Positions 1-7,082 are shown, counted from the stretch's first letter. The stretch: 30,054 nucleotides of DNA from WLWS01 sp964639535 (GCA_964639535.1 CAZXDV010000006.1:1-30054); one strand, 5' to 3'. Program-made: numbers and translations. Notes: a model not told the origin generated them from the sequence alone.

Positions 1-138
1 TTAATCATCATCGAGTGCGGACGGCATCTCCCACGGATGCCCGCTGACGGAATAGCGGCGTTATTTGACCACAAAAAGTGTAGGGAAATCCACACCGAAG
101 ATAGCCAGGAGCGCGGTTCCTGGCAGGTCCCCCGTTAA
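1..138 (+). other. Open frame at window edge, uncertain 3' end of a gene
   Basis: Frame 1 on the plus strand is open from the first base to a TAA at 136-138, giving 45 residues that end in GSWQVPR. I do not recognise the peptide. It could be the tail of a gene entering from the left and converging on metZ, or it could be chance. On the minus strand the same stretch has stops at 61-63 and 1-3, so no long minus gene crosses it. Confidence that it is coding is low. Confidence 0.15.
73..95 (-). terminator. Probable rho-independent terminator downstream of metZ
   Basis: Read on the minus strand, a stem with GTGT/ACAC at its base and a GGG/CCT-type upper part with one bulge (78-95) is followed at once by five T residues (77-73). 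It lies about 95 bases past the metZ stop, in the direction of metZ transcription. A second perfect 7-bp hairpin (GCCAGGA/TCCTGGC, 104-124) lies between it and metZ but has no T tract. Confidence 0.45.
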
Positions 139-158
139 GAATTCCTTTTATAAGAACA

Positions 159-180
159 AGTTAAACCACTTTATTTAACT
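159..180. repeat. AT-rich inverted repeat after metZ
   Basis: The arms AGTTAAA (159-165) and TTTAACT (174-180) are a perfect 7-bp inverted repeat with an 8-base loop, just past the metZ stop codon. It is AT-rich and could act as a weak bidirectional transcript end. The T-rich flank on the plus side (TTATTCAATTTT) would suit plus-strand termination, but it overlaps the end of metZ. Confidence 0.3.
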
Positions 181-190
181 TTATTCAATT

Positions 191-1387
191 TTAGCTGCGG
201 CTGGCGATAAGGCCTTTTTCGAGGTCTCTGAGGATATCCTCAGCATCTTCAAGGCCCACTGACAGGCGAATTAAGCCTTCCCCGATACCCGCTGCCTGCC
301 TTTCTTCGTCACTGATCCTGCCGTGTGTCGTGGTGGCCGGGTGCGTGATGGTGGTTTTGGCATCGCCGAGATTGGCAGTAATGGAAAAGAATTCCGTCGC
401 ATCGATAAACTTCCAGGCCGCTTCCCTGCCTCCCTCGACATCAAGGCTGACAACGCCGCCAAAGCCGCGCTGTTGCCTCTGCGCCAGTTCATGCTGGGGG
501 TGGCTCGCCAGCCCCGGGTAGTAGACATGTTCAATACCAGGCTGCTCGGCCAGCCAGTCAGCCACCACCTGTGCGTTTCGGCAATGTTCCTTCATACGAA
601 TCGAAAGGGTTTCAAGGCCTTTCAAAAATACCCAGGCATTAAATGGACTCATGCTGGGCCCGGCTGTACGCAAAAAGCCAAAAATGTCTTCGCCAAGTAA
701 TTCCTCGTCACCCAGGACGGCACCACCCACGCAACGCCCTTGTCCGTCCAGGTATTTTGTTGCCGAGTGAATGACAATATCAGCGCCAAGTTCCAGTGGG
801 CGCTGGAGAACAGGAGTGCAAAAACAGTTATCCACCACCAGCAGGCAGCCATTGCGCCTGGCCAGGTCCGCGATAACCCTTATGTCTGCCAGTTCCATGA
901 GAGGGTTGGTGGGTGTCTCGAGGAAAAGTATGCGGGTACTGGGCGAAATAGCCTTTTCCCAGGCTTCATAATCGGCAAGATCCACGAAACTGGTGTGAAT
1001 ACCAAAGCTCGGCAGGATCTTGCTGAAAAGATTCACAGAGGTACCAAAAATGCTGGAGGAGGAAACTATATGATCACCCGACTTGAGCAGAGCCATGCAC
1101 GTAGTCAGAATTGCGCTCATGCCGGAGGACGTGGCAATGGCCCGTTGTGCTCCTTCAAGAGAAGCCAGGCGCTCTTCAAATGTCCGCACCGTGGGATTGG
1201 TAAAACGGGAGTAAACGTTGCCCTCTTCCTCGCCGGCAAAGCGTGCAGCGGCCTCGGCAGCACTTTCAAACACAAAACTGGAGCTGAGAAACAGTGCTTC
1301 GCTGTTTTCTCCTTCATCGGTACGACGCTGGCCGGCTCGAACGGCATTTGTTTCAGGGGCATATAGATGCGGTTCTATCTTGCTCAT
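191..1387 (-). CDS. metZ: O-succinylhomoserine sulfhydrylase (MetZ)
   Basis: This is a 398-residue cytoplasmic PLP enzyme of the Cys/Met metabolism family. It is expected to make homocysteine directly from O-succinylhomoserine and sulfide. The PLP lysine is K211 in the HSATKYLDGQGR motif, with the cofactor-binding aspartate D186 in VVDNCF. YSRFTNPT (59-66) and SSGMSAI (87-93) are further family signatures. The HSATKYLDGQGRCVGG form is typical of MetZ rather than MetB or MetC, although reaction choice within the family cannot be proved from sequence alone. The ATG at 1387 has a strong Shine-Dalgarno AAGGAG (1399-1394) six bases upstream. The leader carries a SAM-II riboswitch and attenuator, so the gene is likely repressed when SAM is plentiful. 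It stands as a single-gene unit, divergent from icd. Confidence 0.93.
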   Translation of the reverse strand: MSKIEPHLYAPETNAVRAGQRRTDEGENSEALFLSSSFVFESAAEAAARFAGEEEGNVYSRFTNPTVRTFEERLASLEGAQRAIATSSGMSAILTTCMALLKSGDHIVSSSSIFGTSVNLFSKILPSFGIHTSFVDLADYEAWEKAISPSTRILFLETPTNPLMELADIRVIADLARRNGCLLVVDNCFCTPVLQRPLELGADIVIHSATKYLDGQGRCVGGAVLGDEELLGEDIFGFLRTAGPSMSPFNAWVFLKGLETLSIRMKEHCRNAQVVADWLAEQPGIEHVYYPGLASHPQHELAQRQQRGFGGVVSLDVEGGREAAWKFIDATEFFSITANLGDAKTTITHPATTTHGRISDEERQAAGIGEGLIRLSVGLEDAEDILRDLEKGLIASRS

Positions 1388-1475
1388 GGCTCTCTCCTTA
1401 CATACAGGTTACTCAGCACTGCAAAAGAGCCAGACCGTGAGTCGCAAGATGGATGATGCGGGTGATTGAAGACGT

Positions 1476-1508
1476 AAAAAAACCCGCATCAGCATTTGCT
1501 AAAGCAGG
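1476..1508 (-). terminator. Attenuator terminator of the metZ riboswitch
   Basis: On the minus strand CCTGC (1508-1504) pairs with GCGGG (1487-1483). The stem continues through one U-U mismatch into TTTAGC/GCTGA, giving about ten pairs closed by an AAAT loop, and is followed by seven T residues (1482-1476). The 5' arm contains CTTTAGC, the exact complement of GCTAAAG at the 3' end of the SAM-II aptamer. Terminator and antiterminator are therefore mutually exclusive. Confidence 0.8.
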
Positions 1509-1510
1509 TT

Positions 1511-1565
1511 GCCTCTCTTTAGCCGTATTTATTACGCGCCCGCAAGCTGAAATCAAATCGGCGCA
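1511..1565 (-). ncRNA. SAM-II (SAM-alpha) riboswitch aptamer
   Basis: On the minus strand the order is a P1 stem GCGCC/GGCGC, a loop that begins GATTTGATTT and contains GCTTGC, then TAATAAATACGGCTAAAG. This matches the SAM-II class as I remember it: P1, a GAUUU loop start, UUGC near the loop end, then AAAU and GCUAAA in the 3' strand of an H-type pseudoknot. AGCT in the loop can pair with GGCT in the 3' strand. Its position in front of a homocysteine-forming gene fits the class. SAM-II is best known from Alphaproteobacteria and marine metagenomes. Known: SAM binding lowers expression of methionine genes. Inferred: here it acts through the downstream attenuator. Confidence 0.85.
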
Positions 1566-1571
1566 GGCATT

Positions 1572-1600
1572 AAGATAGATAAAACGGTAGAATATGTCAA
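1572..1600 (-). promoter_or_regulatory. Sigma-70 promoter of metZ
   Basis: A perfect -35 box TTGACA (1600-1595) is followed by a 17-base spacer and a -10 box TATCTT (1577-1572, four of six consensus bases). Transcription would start near 1565, which is the first base of the riboswitch P1 stem. This spacing independently supports the riboswitch call. Confidence 0.75.
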
Positions 1601-1659
1601 TCTGCCCGGTGCAGCCTGAAAGGGCTTCGGGGGCCGGGTTTATGCCGGTTCCGCCCGTA

Positions 1660-1676
1660 ATGACCCCGGGTGTCAT
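1660..1676. repeat. Palindrome upstream of icd, possible operator
   Basis: ATGAC (1660-1664) and GTCAT (1672-1676) flank a GC-rich 7-base centre, 29 bases before the icd start. It could be an operator or simply leader structure. I do not see a convincing sigma-70 promoter for icd in this gap. Confidence 0.25.
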
Positions 1677-1704
1677 ACGTAATTATCTTTAGAGGAGAAG
1701 TGTT

Positions 1705-3000
1705 GTGTCGACCGCGAATAACGTGCCCGCAGAAGGGGCAAAAATCACCATTTCCAACGGCAAGCTGGAAGTACCGCCAAATCCCATTATTCCCTTCATC
1801 GAGGGTGACGGAATCGGACCGGACGTATGGCGGGCCACCGAAATGGTCCTGGATGCAGCCGTGGAAAAGGCCTATGGCGGAGAACGAAAAATCCACTGGC
1901 TGGAGGTGCTTGCAGGTGAGAAAGCGAACGTGGAAACCGGATCCTGGTTACCTGAAGAAACCCTCGAGAGATGCCGGGAATACCTCGTGGCAATTAAAGG
2001 TCCGCTGACGACCCCTATCGGCGGTGGAATCCGTTCCCTGAACGTAGCCCTGAGACAAATACTGGACCTGTACGTTTGCCTGCGCCCGGTGCGCTGGTTC
2101 AAGGGAGTGCCCTCTCCCACCCGCCACCCTGAATTCGTTGACATGGTGATATTCAGGGAAAACACGGAAGATATCTACGCGGGTATTGAATTCGAGGAAG
2201 GTAGCGAGGAAAACAGGAAATTTCTTGATCTGTTCAAGGAAGCCTTTCCCACACATTTCCAGAAAATCCGTTTCCCCGATACCGCGGGTATTGGTATCAA
2301 GCCGGTCTCCAGCGAAGGCACTGGCAGGCTTGTCAGGGCAGCCATCAAGTATGCAATTGATAATGGCCGCAAGAGCGTCACGCTTGTGCACAAGGGTAAT
2401 ATCATGAAATTTACCGAGGGCGCCTTCAGGAACTGGGGTTATGAACTTGCTGAAACTGAGTTCCCGGATAACACCTATACCTGGGACCAGTGGGACAGGA
2501 CTGTTGCCGAGAAAGGCAGCGCCGCCGCAAACCAGGAACAGGATGAGGCACTGGCCTCAGGCAAGATCCTCATAAAAGACGCTATCGCGGATATCACCCT
2601 GCAGCAGGTGCTCACGCGACCAAAGGAATTCGACATCATTGCCACCATGAACCTCAACGGTGACTACCTGTCAGACGCGCTGGCGGCCCAGGTCGGTGGA
2701 ATTGGCATCGCCCCAGGTGGAAACATCAATTACGACACCGGGCACGCGATTTTTGAAGCGACCCATGGTACCGCCCCCAAGTATGCCAACCAGGACAAGG
2801 TGAACCCGGGTTCACTGGTTCTTTCCGGGGAAATGATGCTGCGCTACCTGGGCTGGACCGAGGCTGCCGACCTTGTAATTGAATCAATGGATAAGACCAT
2901 TGGTGAAAAAACGGTCACCTATGATTTTGCCCGTCTCATGGATGATGCCAACGAGGTGAAATGCAGCGAATTTGCGAAAGCAATGATTGCAAATATGTAA
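1705..3000 (+). CDS. icd: NADP-dependent isocitrate dehydrogenase
   Basis: This 431-residue TCA-cycle enzyme oxidatively decarboxylates isocitrate to 2-oxoglutarate with reduction of NADP. It is close to E. coli Icd along its whole length. It has the substrate loop GGGIRSLN, with S111 corresponding to the serine phosphorylated by AceK. Further signatures are FRENTEDIYAG, LVHKGNIMKFTEG, MNLNGDYLSDALAAQVGG and HGTAPKYANQDKVNPGS. The K-Y pair after HGTAP and the later TYDFARL tyrosine and arginine match the NADP-specific type. The start is GTG at 1705, with AGAGGAG (1691-1697) as ribosome site. The stop codon directly abuts the aceK ATG, so the pair is certainly co-transcribed. Confidence 0.97.
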   Translation: MSTANNVPAEGAKITISNGKLEVPPNPIIPFIEGDGIGPDVWRATEMVLDAAVEKAYGGERKIHWLEVLAGEKANVETGSWLPEETLERCREYLVAIKGPLTTPIGGGIRSLNVALRQILDLYVCLRPVRWFKGVPSPTRHPEFVDMVIFRENTEDIYAGIEFEEGSEENRKFLDLFKEAFPTHFQKIRFPDTAGIGIKPVSSEGTGRLVRAAIKYAIDNGRKSVTLVHKGNIMKFTEGAFRNWGYELAETEFPDNTYTWDQWDRTVAEKGSAAANQEQDEALASGKILIKDAIADITLQQVLTRPKEFDIIATMNLNGDYLSDALAAQVGGIGIAPGGNINYDTGHAIFEATHGTAPKYANQDKVNPGSLVLSGEMMLRYLGWTEAADLVIESMDKTIGEKTVTYDFARLMDDANEVKCSEFAKAMIANM

Positions 3001-4767
3001 ATGAATACGCCAACTCCCAACCGGGAGATCGTCGCGAAGTGCGCTGAGACGATATACAGCGAGTTTGTTCGTTACAACGAAGCCTTTAGTCGCACCACCA
3101 ACAGGGCACGCCGCAGGTTTGAACAGCGAGACTGGCACGGTCATCAAAAGGACATTGTTGAGCGTGTCGAGATGTATGAAAAGTCTGTACAGCGCTCTGT
3201 TCAATCCCTGCGCAAGTCTCTTGATGATCGCGTCAATGATCATGCCCTGTGGAACGAAATCCGCTGGTACTTTGGCGAACGGCTGGACAAGGTGCCCGAT
3301 GTAGGGTTCACCAAGACTTATTTCAATTCCATTACGCGACGAATCTTTGACACGGTGGGTATCGACCCGGAGGTGGAGTTTGTTGCTCCACCTTTTGAAG
3401 ACGAACTCGAACTAATCCAGTCCCTGAATCTCAGGAGGTATCCCTACTGGGACAACATGAAGGCTGTCGCCACGGAAATTCTTGAAGACTTCAGCTTCAA
3501 GGTTGATTACGACGATATTCAACGTGATGCTGATTTAATCAGCTCCCAGGTAGAACAGTTTATTCGCCTGAACCTGGAAGGCCTTGATGAACTGATCCGC
3601 TTTGAATTTATTGAATCGGTATTTTACCAGTCAGCCAGGGCCTACATCGTTGGACGTATCGTGATGCGTCACAACGTATCACCCATCGTAATTGCTCTGA
3701 AAAATGAAGATAATGGCATTTGCGTTGATGCCGTACTCATGTACGAAGATGAAGTCAGTATTGTCTTTAGTTATACGCGTTCTTATTATTTTGCCGACCC
3801 CAACTCTGTCGTGGCTGCCGTCCATTTCCTGCATACCATATTGCCACGCAAACCCATCGACGAGCTTTACACCGTGCTTGGCCGACTCAGGCAGGGAAAG
3901 ACAGAGAGATATCGAATATTCAGTCATCACCTGAGCAATACTGACGAACAGTTCGTGCATGCCGACGGTGACAAGGGCCTGGTAATGATTGTATTTACCC
4001 TCCCTTCATATGACCTGGTTTTCAAAATAATCAGGGACAAGTTTGGCTATCCTAAAACCATAAAGCGGCAGGATGTGCTGGATAAATATCGTCTTGTGTC
4101 CAAGCATGACCGAGCCGGGCGTCTCATCGATACCCAGGAATTTCTTGGCCTGGAATTTCCCGTGAACAGGTTTGAGGACGCACTGCTGGCAGAATTGCAG
4201 GACGAGGCAAAGGAAAGTGTTTTGATCCAGGGTGACAAGCTGGTAATCAACCATGTTTACATAGAAAGAAGGGTCAGACCCCTCAATTTATATATTCGCG
4301 AAGCTCACCGGGCCGCCGCAAAAAGGGCCATTCTTGACTATGGCCAGACCATTCGAGACCTCGCCCACACAGACATCTTTCCCGGTGACCTGCTGCTTAA
4401 AAATTTTGGCGTGACAAGCCATGGGCGTGTTGTGTTTTATGATTATGACGAAGTCGCACTGGTAACCGAGTGTAATTTCCGGGAAATACCCCAGGCGAGA
4501 GACGACATGGACGATATGCGTTCCGACATCTGGTACCACGTGAACCCGGACGATATATTCCCCGAAGAGTTTATCAAGTTTCTTGCCATGGACAGGGAAC
4601 TGAGAGAACTGTTTATTGAAGTTCATGGTGACCTTCTTACCGCAAAGTTCTGGCGGGACATGAAGGAAAAACACCAGGCTGGCGAAGTATCTCTCGTTGT
4701 ACCGTATTTTCGCCCGGTGATCCCTGCCAAGCACGCCTACAGTAACGAGGAAGAACGGGTATCTTGA
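3001..4767 (+). CDS. aceK: Isocitrate dehydrogenase kinase/phosphatase (AceK)
   Basis: This 588-residue bifunctional protein phosphorylates and dephosphorylates Icd on its active-site serine, which sets the split between the TCA cycle and the glyoxylate shunt. The N-terminal half (to about 310) is the AceK regulatory domain. The kinase-like half has a glycine-rich segment DGDKGLVMIVF (322-332), the ATP lysine region VFKIIRDK (340-347) and DTQEF (377-381). The catalytic block FPGDLLLKNFG gives D463 and N468, and VVFYDYDE gives the metal aspartate D481. Length is close to E. coli AceK (578). It starts on the base after the icd stop, with no gap and no obvious own ribosome site, which suggests translational coupling. 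The usual neighbours aceA and aceB are not in the window. Confidence 0.96.
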   Translation: MNTPTPNREIVAKCAETIYSEFVRYNEAFSRTTNRARRRFEQRDWHGHQKDIVERVEMYEKSVQRSVQSLRKSLDDRVNDHALWNEIRWYFGERLDKVPDVGFTKTYFNSITRRIFDTVGIDPEVEFVAPPFEDELELIQSLNLRRYPYWDNMKAVATEILEDFSFKVDYDDIQRDADLISSQVEQFIRLNLEGLDELIRFEFIESVFYQSARAYIVGRIVMRHNVSPIVIALKNEDNGICVDAVLMYEDEVSIVFSYTRSYYFADPNSVVAAVHFLHTILPRKPIDELYTVLGRLRQGKTERYRIFSHHLSNTDEQFVHADGDKGLVMIVFTLPSYDLVFKIIRDKFGYPKTIKRQDVLDKYRLVSKHDRAGRLIDTQEFLGLEFPVNRFEDALLAELQDEAKESVLIQGDKLVINHVYIERRVRPLNLYIREAHRAAAKRAILDYGQTIRDLAHTDIFPGDLLLKNFGVTSHGRVVFYDYDEVALVTECNFREIPQARDDMDDMRSDIWYHVNPDDIFPEEFIKFLAMDRELRELFIEVHGDLLTAKFWRDMKEKHQAGEVSLVVPYFRPVIPAKHAYSNEEERVS

Positions 4768-4784
4768 ACCTCGGCGGGTTTCAA

Positions 4785-5816
4785 ATGGGCGTTGCCGCAC
4801 CTGTTTCATATTTTCTTTTTGTTTTCTGCTTTTTTCTCGCAGGAGGTTGCGAAAACAATACCGGAAAACCACACCAGCTGCTTATCCAGGGACAGACCAT
4901 GGGAACCAGCTACACGGTGAAAGTTAGCGACGCAGGGGTATTACCATTTGCCGATTCGATCGGGTCTGACGTAGAAAATATCCTTGCGGCTGTCAACTCA
5001 AGTATGTCCACCTACCTGCCTGATTCTGAACTGAGCAAAATCAACCGCGCTGAGGCAAATCAGTGGTTAGACGTTTCATCGCAACTTTACGAGATCCTGC
5101 TCGCTTCGGCCAGAATTGCCACTCAAACGAGTGGGCATTTTGATATCACCGTGGGCCCGCTTGTAAACCTCTGGGGTTTTGGGCCTGGTGATGATACCGG
5201 GCAAATACCCGGTGATGAGGAAATACGACATATCCTTGAATATACCGGCATGGACAAGGTCCAGCTGAGGGAGTCTCCGGGTGCAATTTGGAAAAATCAT
5301 AAAGAGGTTTATCTCGACCTGTCAGCGATTGCCAAGGGCTACGCGGTAGACAAGCTCGGTGAATATCTCGTGTCCCGCGGTCTCGATAACTTTCTTGTTG
5401 AAATCGGGGGCGAAATTCTTGCCCATGGTCACAACGAAAAAAACCAGGCCTGGATGATAGGCATAGAACGACCGTCACGCCACGACAGGAAAGTACAGCG
5501 CGCTATAGCACTGGTGGATATCGCCATGGCCACATCGGGCGATTATCGAAACTATCGAAAGATCAACGGGAATTACTATTCTCACAGTATAGATCCCCAC
5601 AACGGCTGGCCGGTACAGCACCAGCTGGCCTCCGTAACAGTGCTGCACCCTTCTGCGACAGATGCAGACGCCCTGGCTACGGGCTTCCTTGTCATGGGCA
5701 AGGATAAAGCCATGGAAATTGCCCTGCAGGACCAGCTGGCGGTGTTGTTTATAGAACGCGACGGGGACGATTTCATCGAATCATACACGCCGGCCATGGG
5801 CAAATACCTCCAGTGA
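4785..5816 (+). CDS. apbE: FAD:protein FMN transferase, ApbE-family lipoprotein
   Basis: ApbE proteins attach FMN from FAD to threonine or serine residues of exported or membrane flavoproteins, such as Nqr and Rnf subunits. Visible family motifs are GQTMGTSYTVK near the N-terminus, GHFDITVGPLVNLWGFG, DLSAIAKGYAVD, VEIGGEILAHG, SHSIDPHNGWP and DADALATGF, the last holding metal ligands. From ATG 4785 the protein is 343 residues. It begins with a hydrophobic signal ending LAGGC, with C22 the likely lipidated cysteine, so it is a periplasmic lipoprotein. An alternative TTG start at 4764 overlaps the aceK stop and has a better purine-rich site (GAGGAAG), and it would add seven residues. No obvious flavin-acceptor motif partner lies in the window. 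Confidence 0.9.
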   Translation: MGVAAPVSYFLFVFCFFLAGGCENNTGKPHQLLIQGQTMGTSYTVKVSDAGVLPFADSIGSDVENILAAVNSSMSTYLPDSELSKINRAEANQWLDVSSQLYEILLASARIATQTSGHFDITVGPLVNLWGFGPGDDTGQIPGDEEIRHILEYTGMDKVQLRESPGAIWKNHKEVYLDLSAIAKGYAVDKLGEYLVSRGLDNFLVEIGGEILAHGHNEKNQAWMIGIERPSRHDRKVQRAIALVDIAMATSGDYRNYRKINGNYYSHSIDPHNGWPVQHQLASVTVLHPSATDADALATGFLVMGKDKAMEIALQDQLAVLFIERDGDDFIESYTPAMGKYLQ

Positions 5817-5817
5817 T

Positions 5818-6162
5818 ATGAACCTCGAACCCTTACTCTTCCTGTTTGCTCTCGTAGTGCTTGCCTATGCCTGGTATGACAGCATGCGAGCCAGGGAGTA
5901 TGTCATCAGCTACTGCCGAAAGCTTTGTGACAGTGCCGGGGTGCAGTTCCTGGATCAAACCACTGCCCTGGTATCACTTTCGATTAAGCGACACGCTCGC
6001 CTGGGACTCGTATTACGCCGCATTTATCAATTTGAAGTAAGTGAAAACGGCGCTAATCGCCTGCAGGGATACGTGGTGCTTGATGCGGGCAGGGTCACCG
6101 ACAGTCACCTTGAAACGTCGGCAGGGCACAATATTTTTCACCAGCCACCACCAGGCCATTGA
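5818..6162 (+). CDS. DUF3301 family membrane-anchored protein
   Basis: This 114-residue protein has one N-terminal membrane segment (about residues 4-20), immediately followed by WYDSMRARE. It then has a soluble domain with LCDSAGVQFLDQTTAL and LRRIYQFEVSENGANRLQGYVVL. The WxDS-RARE start, the GVQxLDxT segment and the RxYxFExSxxG block are the DUF3301 pattern of gammaproteobacteria. The function is unknown. It begins two bases after the apbE stop, so the two are likely translated together. The orientation (N-out or N-in) cannot be settled here. Confidence 0.8.
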   Translation: MNLEPLLFLFALVVLAYAWYDSMRAREYVISYCRKLCDSAGVQFLDQTTALVSLSIKRHARLGLVLRRIYQFEVSENGANRLQGYVVLDAGRVTDSHLETSAGHNIFHQPPPGH

Positions 6163-6221
6163 GACACCAGGCCGGTAAATCACTAACCCTGGAGCTGTTT
6201 CTAATTAACCGGTCCGCAAGT

Positions 6222-6227
6222 TACAAT
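6222..6227 (+). promoter_or_regulatory. Possible -10 box before yajQ
   Basis: TACAAT matches five of six consensus bases and would start a transcript near 6234, about 22 bases before the yajQ ATG. The matching -35 region (TTCTAA at 17 bases) is poor, so the site is tentative. The 60-base gap between DUF3301 and yajQ is otherwise empty. Confidence 0.35.
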
Positions 6228-6255
6228 GACGCTATGCCAAGCCTGGAGAAAAATC

Positions 6256-6738
6256 ATGCCATCATTTGACGTTGTCTCCGAGATAGACAGTCATGAACTT
6301 AGCAACGCTGTTGACCAGTGTAACCGGGAAGTCTCCAATCGTTTTGACTTCAAGGGCAGTAATTCCCGCGTTGAGCAGACTGGTAATATTCTTACGCTTA
6401 TTGCACCTGCGGAATTCCAGGTAAAACAGATCACGGATATCCTGCAGACAAAACTTTCAAAGCGCGGAATTGATATCGCCTGCCTGGAATTTTCCGATAT
6501 CCAGGAAAGTAATAATGAAGCAAGACAAACTGTTACCGTAAGAGAAGGCATCGATAAGGAACTGGCGAGAAAAATCGTCAAACTCGTAAAAACTTCCAAG
6601 CTCAAGGTACAGGCCGCGATCCAGGGGGAACAGGTGCGCATTAGCGGGAAGAAGCGAGACGATTTGCAGGACGCGATAGCGCTTTTGAAGGAACAGAACC
6701 TGGAAATGCCGCTGCAGTACACCAACTTCCGGGACTAA
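6256..6738 (+). CDS. yajQ: YajQ family nucleotide-binding protein
   Basis: This is a 160-residue cytoplasmic protein of the YajQ (UPF0234) family. Members bind nucleotides or RNA, and a Xanthomonas homologue is reported to bind cyclic di-GMP. The start MPSFDVVSEID and the following VDQCNREVSNRFDFKGS are diagnostic, as are LARKIVKLVKTSKLKVQAAIQGEQVRISGKKRD (two blocks) and the ending MPLQYTNFRD. An in-frame ATG at 6226 would add ten residues, but the family start and a GGAG site (6245-6248) favour 6256. The stop overlaps the next start by one base (TAATG). Confidence 0.95.
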   Translation: MPSFDVVSEIDSHELSNAVDQCNREVSNRFDFKGSNSRVEQTGNILTLIAPAEFQVKQITDILQTKLSKRGIDIACLEFSDIQESNNEARQTVTVREGIDKELARKIVKLVKTSKLKVQAAIQGEQVRISGKKRDDLQDAIALLKEQNLEMPLQYTNFRD

Positions 6739-6926
6739 TGGGAGAAGTCCAGGAATTCGTAATCACCTGCCCGTGGTGCTGGGAAAATTACAGTAGTTTT
6801 CTTGAAGCGGAAAGCAGCAATGTAGAACTTATAGAGGACTGCCAGGTTTGCTGCCATCCTATCCAGCTACGATTACAGGCAGCCATGGATGGAGAAATAA
6901 GCCTGTCGGCAGAACGTGCCCAGTAA
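6738..6926 (+). CDS. CPXCG-motif cysteine-rich zinc-ribbon-like protein
   Basis: This 62-residue protein has two cysteine pairs, CPWC near residue 11 and CQVCC near residue 36, the latter in the characteristic EDCQVCCHPI. This is the pattern of the small CPXCG cysteine-rich family of gammaproteobacteria, likely a zinc ribbon. The function is unknown. The first motif reads C-P-W-C-W, where the family name implies a glycine after the second cysteine. It overlaps the yajQ stop by one base, so it is probably coupled to it. Confidence 0.85.
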   Translation: MGEVQEFVITCPWCWENYSSFLEAESSNVELIEDCQVCCHPIQLRLQAAMDGEISLSAERAQ

Positions 6927-6943
6927 GTCGGGCTGCGCGAAGT

Positions 6944-6963
6944 CTTTAAAACCGGGGTTAAAG
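6944..6963 (+). repeat. Inverted repeat after the yajQ operon
   Basis: CTTTAA (6944-6949) pairs with TTAAAG (6958-6963), and the stem extends by CC/GG across a two-base bulge. It lies 18 bases past the stop of the CPXCG gene. No T tract follows, so it is at best a weak or rho-assisted end. Confidence 0.3.
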
Positions 6964-6996
6964 CGCCGGGCCAGGCACGAGCCGATTTGAAACGCT

Positions 6997-7024
6997 AAGT
7001 GGAGGTAATTTACCTGCGCCACTT
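6997..7024. repeat. Long bulged hairpin in convergent intergenic DNA
   Basis: AAGTGG plus AGGTA (6997-7007) pairs with TACCT plus CCACTT (7011-7024), interrupted by a GCG bulge on one side. That gives eleven pairs and a three-base loop. It sits between two converging genes, where a bidirectional terminator would be useful, but it lacks U-tracts on either side. Confidence 0.4.
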
Positions 7025-7068
7025 CCAATCTACTGGCTGCTAATGGCTCAGTGCATTTGCTGCGTTTC

Positions 7069-7082
7069 CACCATCCATGGTG
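7069..7082. repeat. Perfect palindrome CACCAT-CC-ATGGTG
   Basis: This is a 6-bp perfect inverted repeat with a two-base centre, 42 bases downstream of the stop codon of the minus-strand permease. It is either a protein-binding site or a small 3'-end hairpin. No T tract follows. Confidence 0.3.

Noticed and set aside
740..1366. 208-codon plus-strand open frame opposite metZ
   Set aside because: It is wholly antisense to metZ, whose PLP-enzyme motifs are clear. The antisense peptide resembles no family and has no ribosome site of note.
1388..1704. SAM-I (S-box) riboswitch before metZ
   Set aside because: The S-box core with its k-turn and long four-way junction is absent. The compact pseudoknot pattern fits SAM-II instead.
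4288..4872. 194-codon minus-strand open frame opposite aceK
   Set aside because: It lies opposite the conserved catalytic block of aceK and crosses into apbE. Its length is explained by codon bias of the real genes.
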